From Deltaproteobacteria bacterium (lineage in GTDB: Bacteria; Myxococcota_A; UBA9160; UBA4427): a stretch of DNA of 45,407 nucleotides. The notes under the pieces were generated by a model. It worked only from the letters and a program-made list of their open reading frames with translations, was not told where the DNA came from and did not search any database. Location: NCBI GenBank assembly GCA_029261855.1, contig JAJDAN010000061.1:1-45407 (forward strand). The letters run 5' to 3'. How positions within the stretch are numbered: position 1 is the first letter of the stretch; every line of letters begins with the position of its first letter. Both the position numbers and the translations under genes were made by a program. Shown piece after piece: positions 14,943 to 23,273 of this stretch.

Positions 14943-15748
14943 GAAGCTTTGCCCTTTCCGTCGCGGCTCTCGCTGCGACCCCGGGCGACGACCTGTTCGC
15001 GGCGCTTCCCCAGCATGGCAGCGCTCATCTCCGCAGCGGACTCGATCGCGCGCGCCTCTTCCATGGCGAGCGCGTCGCGCAGGGGCATGCCCAGGCCCTC
15101 GTCCATGAGTCGCTTGTAGCCGCGCAGCACAGCCGGTACGCACGTGGCCATTTCCTGCGCGAGCTTCTGGCAGCAGGGAAGTAGCTCCTCTGGCGCGACG
15201 ACGCGACTGACGAGCCCCCAGCGCTCCGCCGTCGCGGCGTCGATGAAGTTGCCCGTGAAGGACATCTCCTTGGCGCGCACGCTGCCGATCAGGCGCGGCA
15301 GCTTCTGGCTGAGCCCCCAGCCGGGGAGGATGCCGACCCGGGCGTGGGTGTCTGCGAACTTTGCGTTCGGCGATGCGATGAGCACGTCGCAGGCCAGGGC
15401 CAGCTCGAAGCCGCCGGTGATGGCGTGGCCGTTGATCGCGCCGATGATCGGCCCCTCGTAGGCCGCGATGGCCGCCTGCATGTCGCTGGCGGCGGCTTCG
15501 GCGGTGTCGCTCCCGGCCTCGGGCGAAGACAGCTCCTTCAGGTCCCAGCCCGCGCAAAAGGCCCGCCCGGCGCCGGTGATCACGACGACGCGCGTCCTGC
15601 CCTCCGCCTGCAGGCGCCGGAACGCAGTGGCGATGGCCTCGCGCAAGGCGCGCGAGAACGCGTTCATCGCCTCCGGGCGATTCAAGGTGAGGGTCGCGAC
15701 GCCCTCGTGCTCCTCGACGAGGAGGACGGGCGCAGACGCGGTCGACAT
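14939..15748 (-). CDS. enoyl-CoA hydratase/isomerase family (crotonase, 269 aa)
   Basis: Crotonase superfamily enzyme for acyl-CoA hydration or isomerisation. NRPEAMNAFSRAL is the standard first block; the oxyanion-hole segments are GAGRAFCAGWDLKEL and AINGHAITGGFELALACD, with FADTHARVGILPGWGLSQKL after them. In the second active-site position H/R and G replace the Glu pair of classical hydratases (ADTHARVGI), so isomerase or hydrolase activity is possible. AGGAGG 6 nt upstream supports the ATG at 15748. It follows the MscS gene by 69 nt on the same strand and is coupled to the downstream oxidoreductase. Confidence 0.9.
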   Translation of the reverse strand: MSTASAPVLLVEEHEGVATLTLNRPEAMNAFSRALREAIATAFRRLQAEGRTRVVVITGAGRAFCAGWDLKELSSPEAGSDTAEAAASDMQAAIAAYEGPIIGAINGHAITGGFELALACDVLIASPNAKFADTHARVGILPGWGLSQKLPRLIGSVRAKEMSFTGNFIDAATAERWGLVSRVVAPEELLPCCQKLAQEMATCVPAVLRGYKRLMDEGLGMPLRDALAMEEARAIESAAEMSAAMLGKRREQVVARGRSESRDGKGKAS

Positions 15749-15817
15749 GAAAGCCTCCTGGAAGGTCCGCAAGCGTACAACGGTCCCGAGTGGTCCGCGT
15801 ACGGGACCGGAGCCCGC

Positions 15818-18058
15818 TCAGGCTCCTGGTTCGCGCTCCGGTCCGTCTTTCCCCGTCCACTCGATCTGGAGCGGACGCGTGGTGTCCAGGTGGACATCTC
15901 GTTGGGGGAAGGCGATGACCACGCTCGACTCGCGGAACAGCTCGTCGATGCGGTAGCGGATGATGCTCTCGATGCGGATCCGGTCGAGGACGTTGCGGGC
16001 CCGGACCCAGAAGTACAGACGGAAGGCGAGGGCGTTGTCGCCGAATTCCCGGAACAGGACCGACGGGGCCGGCTCGTCGAGCACGAGGTCCTGCTCGGTC
16101 GCCGCCTTGAGCAACAAGCGCTCGACCTCGCGGGTCTGAGAGCCGTAGGCCACGCCAACGTTCACCTGGCCGCGCACGATGTCGTCGCGCAGGTTCCAGT
16201 TGAGGACGTTCTTCTCGAGGAAGGCGCTGTTCGGCAGGATCATGTGGATGTTGTCGAAGGTGCGGATGCTCGTCGCACGTAGGCCGATGGTGTCCACCCG
16301 GCCGAGGGTGCCGTCGATCTCGACCATGTCGCCGACCTTGATCGGGCGCTCGATCAGCAGGATCAGGCCGCTGATGAAGTTCGAGATCACGCTCTGGCTG
16401 CCGAAGCCGATGCCGATGGCAAAGGCCCCGCCGAGGATCGTGAAGACGGTGAGTGGGATATTGGCCGAGCGCAGGGCGATCAGCAGGAAGATCACCGCCA
16501 ACGCGTAGTAGCTGAGGGATTGGAAGGCGGCGGCAGCTCCTTCCTCGAGGGACAAGCGACGGGTGGTGAAGCGTCCGATCCAGCGGCTGAGGACGCGGGC
16601 ACCGATCAGCCCGAGGACCAGCGCGAGCAGGGCGGTGACCACCTTGCCGAGGGTGATCGGACGGTCGTCGAGGTTCGCCAGCTCGGTGTCCCAGACTGCC
16701 GCCGCCTGTCGCGACACGATCTGGAAGCGATCATCGAAGGTCATGCGCGCCGTTCGGCGCCCGAGCTCGTCGACGAAGCGCAGGGCCAGGGCGCGGGTCG
16801 AGCGCAGGTCCGCGATCTCGCCCTCGTGGACGGCGATCCGATCGTCGAGGGCGCGCAGCTGCTCGTCGAGCCAGCGCTGCCGGACCTCGTCTTCGACCAC
16901 GTCTTCCGCGCGCAGCGCGACCTGCTTGCGGACCGTGCGGGCCTGGGAGACCCGCCCCTCCTCGACCCGCTGCCGGCGTTCGAGCTCTGCCGCCAGGCTG
17001 CGGAGCTCTGTCTCCCACTCGCGCATGTCCGGGCGGGGCGCTTCGCCCGCGAGGGTCAGATGGCGGCGCTCGCGCAGTGCGCGCACCCGGGCGAGGCGTT
17101 CTTCCTGCTGCCCCAGGGTCGCGACCAGCACCTGCAGCGTCTCCTGGCGTGCGGCCAGTGCCTCGTTCTCGGTCAGCACTGCGGGGGTCAGCAGCTCGAG
17201 GCTGTCGCGGCGCTTCTCTGCGGCCAGGCGTCGCTCCTGGGCGCGTTCGAGGTCGAGGGCCGCCTGCTCTCGAGCGGCGCGCAGCTCGCGTTCGCGCTGC
17301 TGGAGACCCAACACGAGCTCTTCTCGCAGCTCGGGGGTGAGGTCCAGGTGCTGCTCGACGAACTGCAGGACAGCGCGGGTGACCGTCAGATTGTGGCCGT
17401 GCAGCGTGCGGTCGCGGCGCGCGGCGTCGAGTTCGAGCGTCGCGATCTCGAAGCGGGAACGGGCGACCCGCAGTCTCAACTCCGCGAGTCTCAGCGCGTG
17501 CCGGGCGCGGGCGAGCTCGACGGCGCCGCTGCTGCGGTCGACCTCCTCGAGCCTACGCCTGCGTTCGCGCTCGGCCTCGCCGCGTTCGTCGCGTGCCTTT
17601 TCGAGGGCCGCTTCCGCCGCGCGGTCGGCATTCTCGAGCACTCCCCGTTGGGACTCGAGTGCGTCGACGGCGTCCCCGAGCAGGTCCAGCAGGGCGAGGG
17701 GATAGGGCGGTGTGTCGCTGACGTCGCTCTCGGGCCCGGCGGCGAGCTTCTGCTGCATGGCCGCCTCGGCGCGCGCGAGTCGCGCCTGGGTCAGGCTCAT
17801 CGATTGCTGGCGGACCAAGGCGTTGTCGAGGCGTTCGAGCAGGGCGAGCTCGGCGGCCGCGGATTCGGCGGCCAGATCGCCGGGACTCGCCGCGCGGGCC
17901 CGCGCCTGCAGCGCCTCGATCTCGTTCGCGATCTGCGCACGATCCTCGGCCACCGGCTCGCTCGCCGGTGTCGCGGGCTGCGCGGCGGACGGACCTGCGA
18001 CGAGGCACAGCAGGACGATCGGCAGCAGGAAGGTCGACAGGGGGACCGGGTTTCGCAT
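15818..18058 (-). CDS. MscS-family mechanosensitive channel with long periplasmic coiled coil (746 aa)
   Basis: Osmotic safety-valve channel in the inner membrane. A signal peptide (LSTFLLPIVLLCLVAG, cleavage near SAAQP) is followed by about 400 residues of Glu/Arg-rich helix predicted as periplasmic coiled coil, as in the MscK/MscM type. The C-terminal third has the channel: membrane helices, the pore helix region ILGGAFAIGIGFGSQSVISN, then LILLIERPIKVGDMVEIDG and the beta domain (TSIRTFDNIHMILPNSAFLE). Final residues are EREPGA. It starts 10 nt after the Hsp70 gene; a TAGACT overlapping the Hsp70 stop gives a possible separate promoter. Confidence 0.93.
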   Translation of the reverse strand: MRNPVPLSTFLLPIVLLCLVAGPSAAQPATPASEPVAEDRAQIANEIEALQARARAASPGDLAAESAAAELALLERLDNALVRQQSMSLTQARLARAEAAMQQKLAAGPESDVSDTPPYPLALLDLLGDAVDALESQRGVLENADRAAEAALEKARDERGEAERERRRRLEEVDRSSGAVELARARHALRLAELRLRVARSRFEIATLELDAARRDRTLHGHNLTVTRAVLQFVEQHLDLTPELREELVLGLQQRERELRAAREQAALDLERAQERRLAAEKRRDSLELLTPAVLTENEALAARQETLQVLVATLGQQEERLARVRALRERRHLTLAGEAPRPDMREWETELRSLAAELERRQRVEEGRVSQARTVRKQVALRAEDVVEDEVRQRWLDEQLRALDDRIAVHEGEIADLRSTRALALRFVDELGRRTARMTFDDRFQIVSRQAAAVWDTELANLDDRPITLGKVVTALLALVLGLIGARVLSRWIGRFTTRRLSLEEGAAAAFQSLSYYALAVIFLLIALRSANIPLTVFTILGGAFAIGIGFGSQSVISNFISGLILLIERPIKVGDMVEIDGTLGRVDTIGLRATSIRTFDNIHMILPNSAFLEKNVLNWNLRDDIVRGQVNVGVAYGSQTREVERLLLKAATEQDLVLDEPAPSVLFREFGDNALAFRLYFWVRARNVLDRIRIESIIRYRIDELFRESSVVIAFPQRDVHLDTTRPLQIEWTGKDGPEREPGA

Positions 18059-18065
18059 GAGGCCG

Positions 18066-18071
18066 AGTCTA
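18066..18071 (-). promoter_or_regulatory. possible -10 box (TAGACT) for the MscS gene
   Basis: TAGACT ends 7 nt before the MscS ATG, but its first three bases are also the Hsp70 stop codon, so chance is a real alternative. The ATG lacks a Shine-Dalgarno. Confidence 0.3.
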
Positions 18072-19370
18072 CCGAGAATCGAGAGCGCGCAGCGCGAGTC
18101 CGCTCGCCACGGAGATCAGCTCTCCGCCGCCGCGGATCTTGTCGGCGCCAAAGCGGTCCTCGAAGATCCCTCGCACCGCGGGTACGAACGAGGAGCCTCC
18201 CGTCATGAAGACGCGGTCCACCCGTTGGGCGTCGACTGCGCTGTCCTTCAGCAGCCGGTCCGCGCAGCCGGCGATCTCGTCGAGCTCTTCTCGGATCCAG
18301 CTCTCGAAGTCCGCCCGGGCGACTCGCACATCGATCCGGGTGGGCGGGTCGTCGAAGTACAGCCGGGATTCGGCCTGGGTCGAGAGCTCGGTCTTGGTGC
18401 GTTCGACGGCCCGGAAGAGCGCATAGCCGAGGTCGTTCTCCACGAGGTGGAGCAGAGCCTCGATGCGAGGCTTGTCGAGGGAATGCCGCAGGATGTCGTG
18501 CAAGATGCCCAGGGTCTTGGGAGAGCGCAGGAAGGACAGGTGGTGCCAGCGCTCGAGGTCGCGGTAGATCCAGGCGGGCACCGGCACCGGCTTGCCGAAG
18601 AGCTTCTGTTGCTGGCTGCCGCGACCGACCTGGGGTGCGACCGCGTGTCGCACGATCTTCGCGCCGAACGCGTCGCCGGCCACGGCCACGCCCGCGGTGC
18701 CGAGCATGTCCTCGGCTCGCCGCGGGCGTCCGCGCGTGCTCGGTCCGACGCGCAGCAAGCAGAAGTCGCTGGTGCCGCCGCCGAAGTCGGCGATCAGTAC
18801 GAGCTCGTCGTCGTCGAGGGACTGCTCGTAGTGATAGGCGGCAGCGACGGGCTCATACTCGAACGTGAACTGGCTCACTCCGGCGCGGGCCAGGGCCTGT
18901 CGCAGGCGATCGCGGGCGAAGTCGTCGTCCTCGGCCTGCTTCGAGCGGGCGAAGCGAACGGGTCGGCCCACCACCAGGGTCGCGTCGCTTGCGCCGGCGA
19001 TCGGGCCGTGCTCCGCCTCGGCCTCGTCGAGTAGGCCGCGGACGATGCGCCCGATCATGTCCTCGAGGGTCGTCGCCCGGCCGAGCAGGTTCGTCGACGT
19101 GAAGAGGCGACTGGCGAGGAACGCCTTCAGCGACTGCAGCAGACGCCGCTCGCCGTCTTCCATTGCCAGGTATCGCTCGATGGCGAGCGGGCCCGCAACG
19201 GACACCACCTCGGGGCTCCCCTCCGGACGGCCGCTGAAGAGAACGGACCGGAATGACTCCGTGGCTGCGTCCGGCGCCTGGAAGCGCGCGACGCGAGGGG
19301 GACTACCGGTCTCCGCCAGCGCAAGGGCGCTGTTGGTGGTGCCGAAGTCGAGGCCGATTCCGCGGGACAC
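18069..19370 (-). CDS. Hsp70-family protein, YegD-like (433 aa)
   Basis: Actin/Hsp70 ATPase without the C-terminal substrate-binding domain, as in E. coli YegD. Phosphate-1 motif GLDFGTTNSALAL starts at residue 5, VVGRPVRF and FEYEPVAAAYHYEQ follow, phosphate-2 is LIADFGGGTSDFCLL, and the adenosine motif is FMTGGSSFVPAV. The GTG at 19370 is chosen because AGGAGA lies 8 nt upstream and the fold begins immediately. A chaperone-like ATPase role is inferred from family; clients unknown. It precedes the MscS gene by 10 nt, so both probably share a transcript, perhaps linking envelope stress and osmotic response. Confidence 0.9.
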   Translation of the reverse strand: MSRGIGLDFGTTNSALALAETGSPPRVARFQAPDAATESFRSVLFSGRPEGSPEVVSVAGPLAIERYLAMEDGERRLLQSLKAFLASRLFTSTNLLGRATTLEDMIGRIVRGLLDEAEAEHGPIAGASDATLVVGRPVRFARSKQAEDDDFARDRLRQALARAGVSQFTFEYEPVAAAYHYEQSLDDDELVLIADFGGGTSDFCLLRVGPSTRGRPRRAEDMLGTAGVAVAGDAFGAKIVRHAVAPQVGRGSQQQKLFGKPVPVPAWIYRDLERWHHLSFLRSPKTLGILHDILRHSLDKPRIEALLHLVENDLGYALFRAVERTKTELSTQAESRLYFDDPPTRIDVRVARADFESWIREELDEIAGCADRLLKDSAVDAQRVDRVFMTGGSSFVPAVRGIFEDRFGADKIRGGGELISVASGLALRALDSR

Positions 19371-19429
19371 GCGACGGTCTCCTGCGCGCCGTTCCCGAGA
19401 GACGGAAGCCCGGGGAACGAGGGCGCGGC

Positions 19430-19435
19430 AGGCTA
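19430..19435 (-). promoter_or_regulatory. candidate -10 box (TAGCCT) of the Hsp70-MscS operon
   Basis: TAGCCT 59 nt before the GTG at 19370; the predicted leader of about 53 nt carries AGGAGA. Matches the TAGNCT variant recurring here. Confidence 0.4.
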
Positions 19436-19470
19436 TCGGACCCGCCGCGGCCGGGCAAGCCGGTCGGCGG

Positions 19471-19476
19471 TACGCT
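19471..19476 (+). promoter_or_regulatory. candidate -10 box (TACGCT), leaderless SGNH-like gene
   Basis: GG-TACGCT, then 6 nt (CCACCC), then the GTG at 19483. No Shine-Dalgarno is present, and this fixes the GTG start. Confidence 0.5.
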
Positions 19477-19482
19477 CCACCC

Positions 19483-20634
19483 GTGAGCACTTTGCGGACG
19501 GTCACGGTTCTCCTGGCCTTCGCTGTCGCATTCGTCGGCAGTCTGGAAGTCGTGCGCCGCGGTCTCGAAAGGCTCGACGGCCCCGATCGACCCGTCGGCC
19601 TGAACGTCGCCGGGATCTTCCTCGGCTCGCTCGAGGAGATTCGGACGTCGCGGGCGTCTCGGCCGGGGAGCGTCACGGTGGCATTTCTGGGGGACTCGAT
19701 CTCCCTTCGCACCCAGCGGGGTGCAGATCTCCCGACCGCATTGGGGCGAGCGCTCGCGGAGCCCCCGGGCACGCGGCCGGTCCGGCTCCACTCGCTGGCT
19801 GCACTCGGCATGGGCCCCTTCGATTGGTACTTCCTCGCGGACGAGCTCGCGGCGGCGCGTCCCGACGTCGTCGTCGTCGCGCTGAGTCTGCAGACGTTCG
19901 GTGAAGCGTCCCGCCCGATGAGCCGAACCCGGCTCTCGGGCTGGTTGGCCCCGGCGCGCGTTCCGGAGGCGCTGCTGGGCCCGATGCACTGGGTCGGCCT
20001 GCGGGCCGACGACCTGCTCATGAACGTCGCGATCGTGCGCGCGGGATACGCCGAAGCCTGGCGACGAGCGATCGTGGTGCAGACGCGCTTCGGTGTGGCC
20101 CGAGACGAGCTGGCCGAGTGGGTCGCGGGGCTCGCGGGCGTGGACCCGCGCGCCGTCGCCCTGCCGCGCCTCGCTTACGGTCTGCGTCGCGGGCGGTTGC
20201 CGGAAAGGGACCGCTACGACCGAGAGACCCAGAGCCAGCAGTTCGGTACGGTGTTGCGTGGCGTCGAGAAGGATCATCCCGTGCTGGAAGTGCTGGCGGA
20301 CACGCTGACCCTGCTACGCGCGCACGACGTCGCGACGCTCGTCTACGTGAACCCGATCAACGTCGCTCATATGACATCACTGGGTTTGCCCGAGGGGGAT
20401 CGTTTGGCGCGCAGCCTCGCGACCATCGAGTCGGTGGTGGTCGCGAGTGGCGGGGTGTTCATCGACCTGCATGCGCGGGTGCCCGACGACGACGCGTTCT
20501 GGGACGCGGCAGGTCACATGGGCACGGTGGACCAGCCCGACGCACTCGAGCGCGTGGCGTCCTCGGTGGTCGGTCCGCTACGAGAGCTCGTGGAGGCGAC
20601 GGGCCAGCGATCCGTCAGAACTGGAAGTAGATGA
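19483..20634 (+). CDS. membrane-anchored SGNH-hydrolase-like protein (383 aa)
   Basis: Starts with a single hydrophobic segment (VTVLLAFAVAFVGSLEVV) that should anchor it in the inner membrane facing the periplasm. VTVAFLGDSISLRTQ (about residues 63-77) carries the GDS block of SGNH/GDSL esterases; VVVVALSLQTFGE and a late D/H pair in FWDAAGHMG may supply further active-site elements, but the Asn block and the DxxH motif are not clearly canonical. Next to an MBOAT acyltransferase it may act like AlgJ/AlgX in O-acetylation of a surface polysaccharide. Its last 20 bp overlap the end of the MBOAT gene on the other strand. Confidence 0.65.
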   Translation: MSTLRTVTVLLAFAVAFVGSLEVVRRGLERLDGPDRPVGLNVAGIFLGSLEEIRTSRASRPGSVTVAFLGDSISLRTQRGADLPTALGRALAEPPGTRPVRLHSLAALGMGPFDWYFLADELAAARPDVVVVALSLQTFGEASRPMSRTRLSGWLAPARVPEALLGPMHWVGLRADDLLMNVAIVRAGYAEAWRRAIVVQTRFGVARDELAEWVAGLAGVDPRAVALPRLAYGLRRGRLPERDRYDRETQSQQFGTVLRGVEKDHPVLEVLADTLTLLRAHDVATLVYVNPINVAHMTSLGLPEGDRLARSLATIESVVVASGGVFIDLHARVPDDDAFWDAAGHMGTVDQPDALERVASSVVGPLRELVEATGQRSVRTGSR

Positions 20635-22081
20635 ACTCCTCGCCCGCCCCCGCGGCGAGGACGACAAGGGCTGCGATGATTCCCAGTACGAAGGCTTCGG
20701 CGTACGGCCCCCATGGACGCTCGGCCAGGTAGCGCGACAGGGCAGGGGCCTGCTGTCGAAAGCGGCGCTCCGCCAGGTGGAGCCCGGCGCAGAGGACCAA
20801 CGCCAGCGATCCGAAGGCGGGCCATCCGGGCGCGGCATTCTCGAACAGCAGTCGTTCGAAGAAGGCGAGCGCCTGATGGAGGTCCGGCGAGCGAAACAGC
20901 ACCAGGGTGAGACAGAACAGGTTGAAGAAGACGAGCAGCTCCGGGAGATCGCGGAGCGCGACGTGGTCGCTGCGCTTGTGGCGGAGGCGCGACGGCCAGG
21001 CGACCAGCAGCACGCCCTGTAGCAGGCCCCACAGCACGAAGGCCCAATCCGCGCCGTGCCACAGCCCACACAGGGTCATCGTCAGCAAGGTCGTGGCGGC
21101 GATGGCGGCCCTGCCGCCGCGTTCCGGCGTGCGGCGCAGCAGAGCCCGGCTGATGGGTACGAACAGGTACAGGCTCAGCCAACGCGAGAGCGTGATGTGC
21201 CAGCGCTGCCAGAACTCCAGCGGACTGCGGGACAGGTAGGGCTCGCGGAAGTTCTCCGGAAGCTCGATCCCGATCAATCGCGCCGTGCCCCGCGCCATGT
21301 CCGTGTAGCCCGAGAAATCGAAGTAGAGCTGGAACGCAAAGGCATAAAGAGCGACCCAGTGATGCCCCCGGCTGGTTGCGCCCGCGCTGTCGAATACGGG
21401 GTCGACCAGCCCGGAAAGCAGGAAGTCCGCCAGCAGGATCTTCTTCGCGATGCCTGACGCGAACAGCCAGAGCCCTTCCCGTGTGCGCGCGGCGGTCGGA
21501 TCCGCGCCCTGGCGCAGCTGGGGCAGCAGCTCGGCCCCGCGCAGGATCGGGCCGGCGATCAGCTGCGGGAAGAACGAGATGTAGAGCGCATAGCGAGCGA
21601 GGCTCTCGACCCGGATGTCCCCGCCGACGGCGGCGGCGTCCGGGTCGGAGTAGGTGTCCGCGGCCAGGCTGATGATCTGGAAGGTGTAGAACGAGATGCC
21701 GAGGGGCAGCAGCATTTCGGGCAACGCGAACTCCGCCTGGATCACCTGTCCGAGCAGCGTGTCGAGCACCGGGAGCGCGTTCCCGAGCAGGAAGGCCAGG
21801 TACTTGAAGTAGAGCAGCAGGCCCAGGGAGAACGCGATCGAGGCCACCAGCCAGCGCCGGCGCGCCCGGCTGCCGAAGGGTGCAGCACGGATCCGGCAGA
21901 GGAGCGCGTAGCTGACTCCGATATCGGCGAGCAGCAGGGGCAGGTAGGCGGGGACCCAGAGCATGTAGAAGAGCAGGCTGGCCGTGAGCAGTGCAGCGTT
22001 CCACTGGCGCCGGGGCAGCAGGCCCAGCATCAGCAGCAGGGCTGCCAGGAACAGGGCGAACTGGGCCGTGCCGAACAGCAT
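20615..22081 (-). CDS. MBOAT-family membrane O-acyltransferase, AlgI-like (488 aa)
   Basis: Polytopic O-acyltransferase transferring acyl groups across the membrane to a polysaccharide or similar acceptor. The MBOAT signature is clear: LLYFKYLAFLLG, LPLGISFYTFQIISLAAD, FFPQLIAGPI, YFDFSGYTDMARGTARLIGI, FWQRWHITLSRWLSLYLFVP and the catalytic His in CGLWHGADWAFVLWGLLQG; it ends FIYFQF, the usual AlgI tail. The ATG at 22081 (MLFGTAQFALF) matches AlgI N termini; no Shine-Dalgarno, but TAGACT lies 5 nt upstream. No polysaccharide synthase is adjacent, so the acceptor is unknown. Converges with the SGNH-like gene. Confidence 0.92.
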   Translation of the reverse strand: MLFGTAQFALFLAALLLMLGLLPRRQWNAALLTASLLFYMLWVPAYLPLLLADIGVSYALLCRIRAAPFGSRARRRWLVASIAFSLGLLLYFKYLAFLLGNALPVLDTLLGQVIQAEFALPEMLLPLGISFYTFQIISLAADTYSDPDAAAVGGDIRVESLARYALYISFFPQLIAGPILRGAELLPQLRQGADPTAARTREGLWLFASGIAKKILLADFLLSGLVDPVFDSAGATSRGHHWVALYAFAFQLYFDFSGYTDMARGTARLIGIELPENFREPYLSRSPLEFWQRWHITLSRWLSLYLFVPISRALLRRTPERGGRAAIAATTLLTMTLCGLWHGADWAFVLWGLLQGVLLVAWPSRLRHKRSDHVALRDLPELLVFFNLFCLTLVLFRSPDLHQALAFFERLLFENAAPGWPAFGSLALVLCAGLHLAERRFRQQAPALSRYLAERPWGPYAEAFVLGIIAALVVLAAGAGEEFIYFQF

Positions 22082-22086
22082 GGTGC

Positions 22087-22092
22087 AGTCTA
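22087..22092 (-). promoter_or_regulatory. candidate -10 box (TAGACT), leaderless MBOAT gene
   Basis: Extended form TGG-TAGACT, 5 nt (GCACC) before the ATG at 22081. Agrees with the missing ribosome site. Confidence 0.5.
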
Positions 22093-22137
22093 CCACCGGG
22101 AAACAGGCGCCTAGCTTCGATTCGCGAGCGGTTGGAC

Positions 22138-22143
22138 TACACT
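22138..22143 (+). promoter_or_regulatory. candidate promoter of the ferritin-like gene
   Basis: TTCGAT (22116-22121), 16 bp, TACACT (22138-22143). Transcription near 22150 gives a leader of about 27 nt with the GAGAGGA ribosome site. Confidence 0.35.
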
Positions 22144-22176
22144 GCCGTGTCACGGGGAAGCGCGAGAGGAATCGAG

Positions 22177-23253
22177 ATGTCGACTGCCGAGCTCGAAGAC
22201 AGGACCAGCTTCAGCGCCGTCGAGCTGCTTTCGAGCGGTGACTACGACGAACCCCTGATCGCCAACGGTGTCCGCTGTCACGGGGGTTTCGACGCCGATG
22301 GACGCTACCGCTCGCCGCGAACCCTGCACCGCGGTCCGGCCATCGCCGCCTGGCAGAGCCGCCTCGCCGACGAGGGAGGCGCGCTGATCGAGCTCTCTCC
22401 GGGGCTCATGCCGCCCCAGTACCCCAACGTCGCTCAGGCAAAGCTGCTGCTCCAGAACGGAGTGCGCGACCCGGTCGTGCGGGCGCTCACGATCATCTCC
22501 ATCGTCGAGGGCTTCGGGGCGATGATCCGGGACGTCCAGGTCCCGGACCTGGGCGAGATTTTCGTCGAACCCATCGAAGGCACTGCGCTCGCGCATCTCG
22601 AGAAGGGCCTGTTCGAGGCGCACGCCCGGGACGAGTCCGGCTACCGAGACGAGGGTGGCCACAAGCAGATGTGGGAAGCCGCGCGCGACGCGGCCCTCGA
22701 GAACCCGAAGATCCCGGGTGACGTGCTGATGCGGCTGATGGGCCGGCGCGGCCGCGGTGGACGACCCGAGCCCGCCTTCCCCGAGATCGGTCCCGAGCTG
22801 GAGCGGATGCTCGGCTTCATGGCCAACGTGCTGGTGGTCGAGGTGTTCGCCGAAGGCACCTTCCAGTGGGGCATCGACGTGCTGTCGGATCCGGCCGTAT
22901 CTGCGGCGCCCGACGTGGCCGGCGGCATGGTCCGCAACATCCAGGCGGACGAGAAGCCCCACGTCGAGTACCTGCGCGCGGCCCTGTCCGAAGCGCGTGC
23001 GCGCACGATCCGCACTGTCGACGGCAAGACCATCGCGGGCCAGCAGGTGGTCGACGGACTGCTTCACCGCATCCTGCGCCAGATGACGAAGACGCGGCCG
23101 AACGACCAGCGGGAAGACGTCCGAGAAGGGTTGGTCGAGGCCATGAAGGCCGCGTCGAATCCCGCCCGCCTACTCGAGGAGTTCGACGCGCTCGATCAGG
23201 ACTGGACGCCGCCCGGGAAGACCGGCTTCGAGCCGGCCCAGGACGCGGCCTAG
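22177..23253 (+). CDS. unrecognised protein with ferritin-like ExxH features (358 aa)
   Basis: I cannot assign a named family. It is soluble, mostly helical, without signal peptide. Helices carry carboxylate/histidine residues in a pattern reminiscent of di-iron ferritin-like proteins: Glu111 in SIVEGFGAM, Glu134 and His140 in IEGTALAHLEKG, Glu222 in VVEVFAEGTFQW and an ExxH (Glu259-His262) in ADEKPHVEYL. A Gly/Arg-rich loop (MGRRGRGGRPEP, about 188-199) divides the halves. The ATG has GAGAGGA upstream. It is followed 20 nt later by an ABC1/UbiB-family kinase, so a role in quinone or lipid metabolism is a reasonable guess, no more. An Fe-dependent oxygenase or a structural role are alternatives. 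Confidence 0.6.
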   Translation: MSTAELEDRTSFSAVELLSSGDYDEPLIANGVRCHGGFDADGRYRSPRTLHRGPAIAAWQSRLADEGGALIELSPGLMPPQYPNVAQAKLLLQNGVRDPVVRALTIISIVEGFGAMIRDVQVPDLGEIFVEPIEGTALAHLEKGLFEAHARDESGYRDEGGHKQMWEAARDAALENPKIPGDVLMRLMGRRGRGGRPEPAFPEIGPELERMLGFMANVLVVEVFAEGTFQWGIDVLSDPAVSAAPDVAGGMVRNIQADEKPHVEYLRAALSEARARTIRTVDGKTIAGQQVVDGLLHRILRQMTKTRPNDQREDVREGLVEAMKAASNPARLLEEFDALDQDWTPPGKTGFEPAQDAA

Positions 23254-23273
23254 CACCGCCCCCGGCAGCGACG

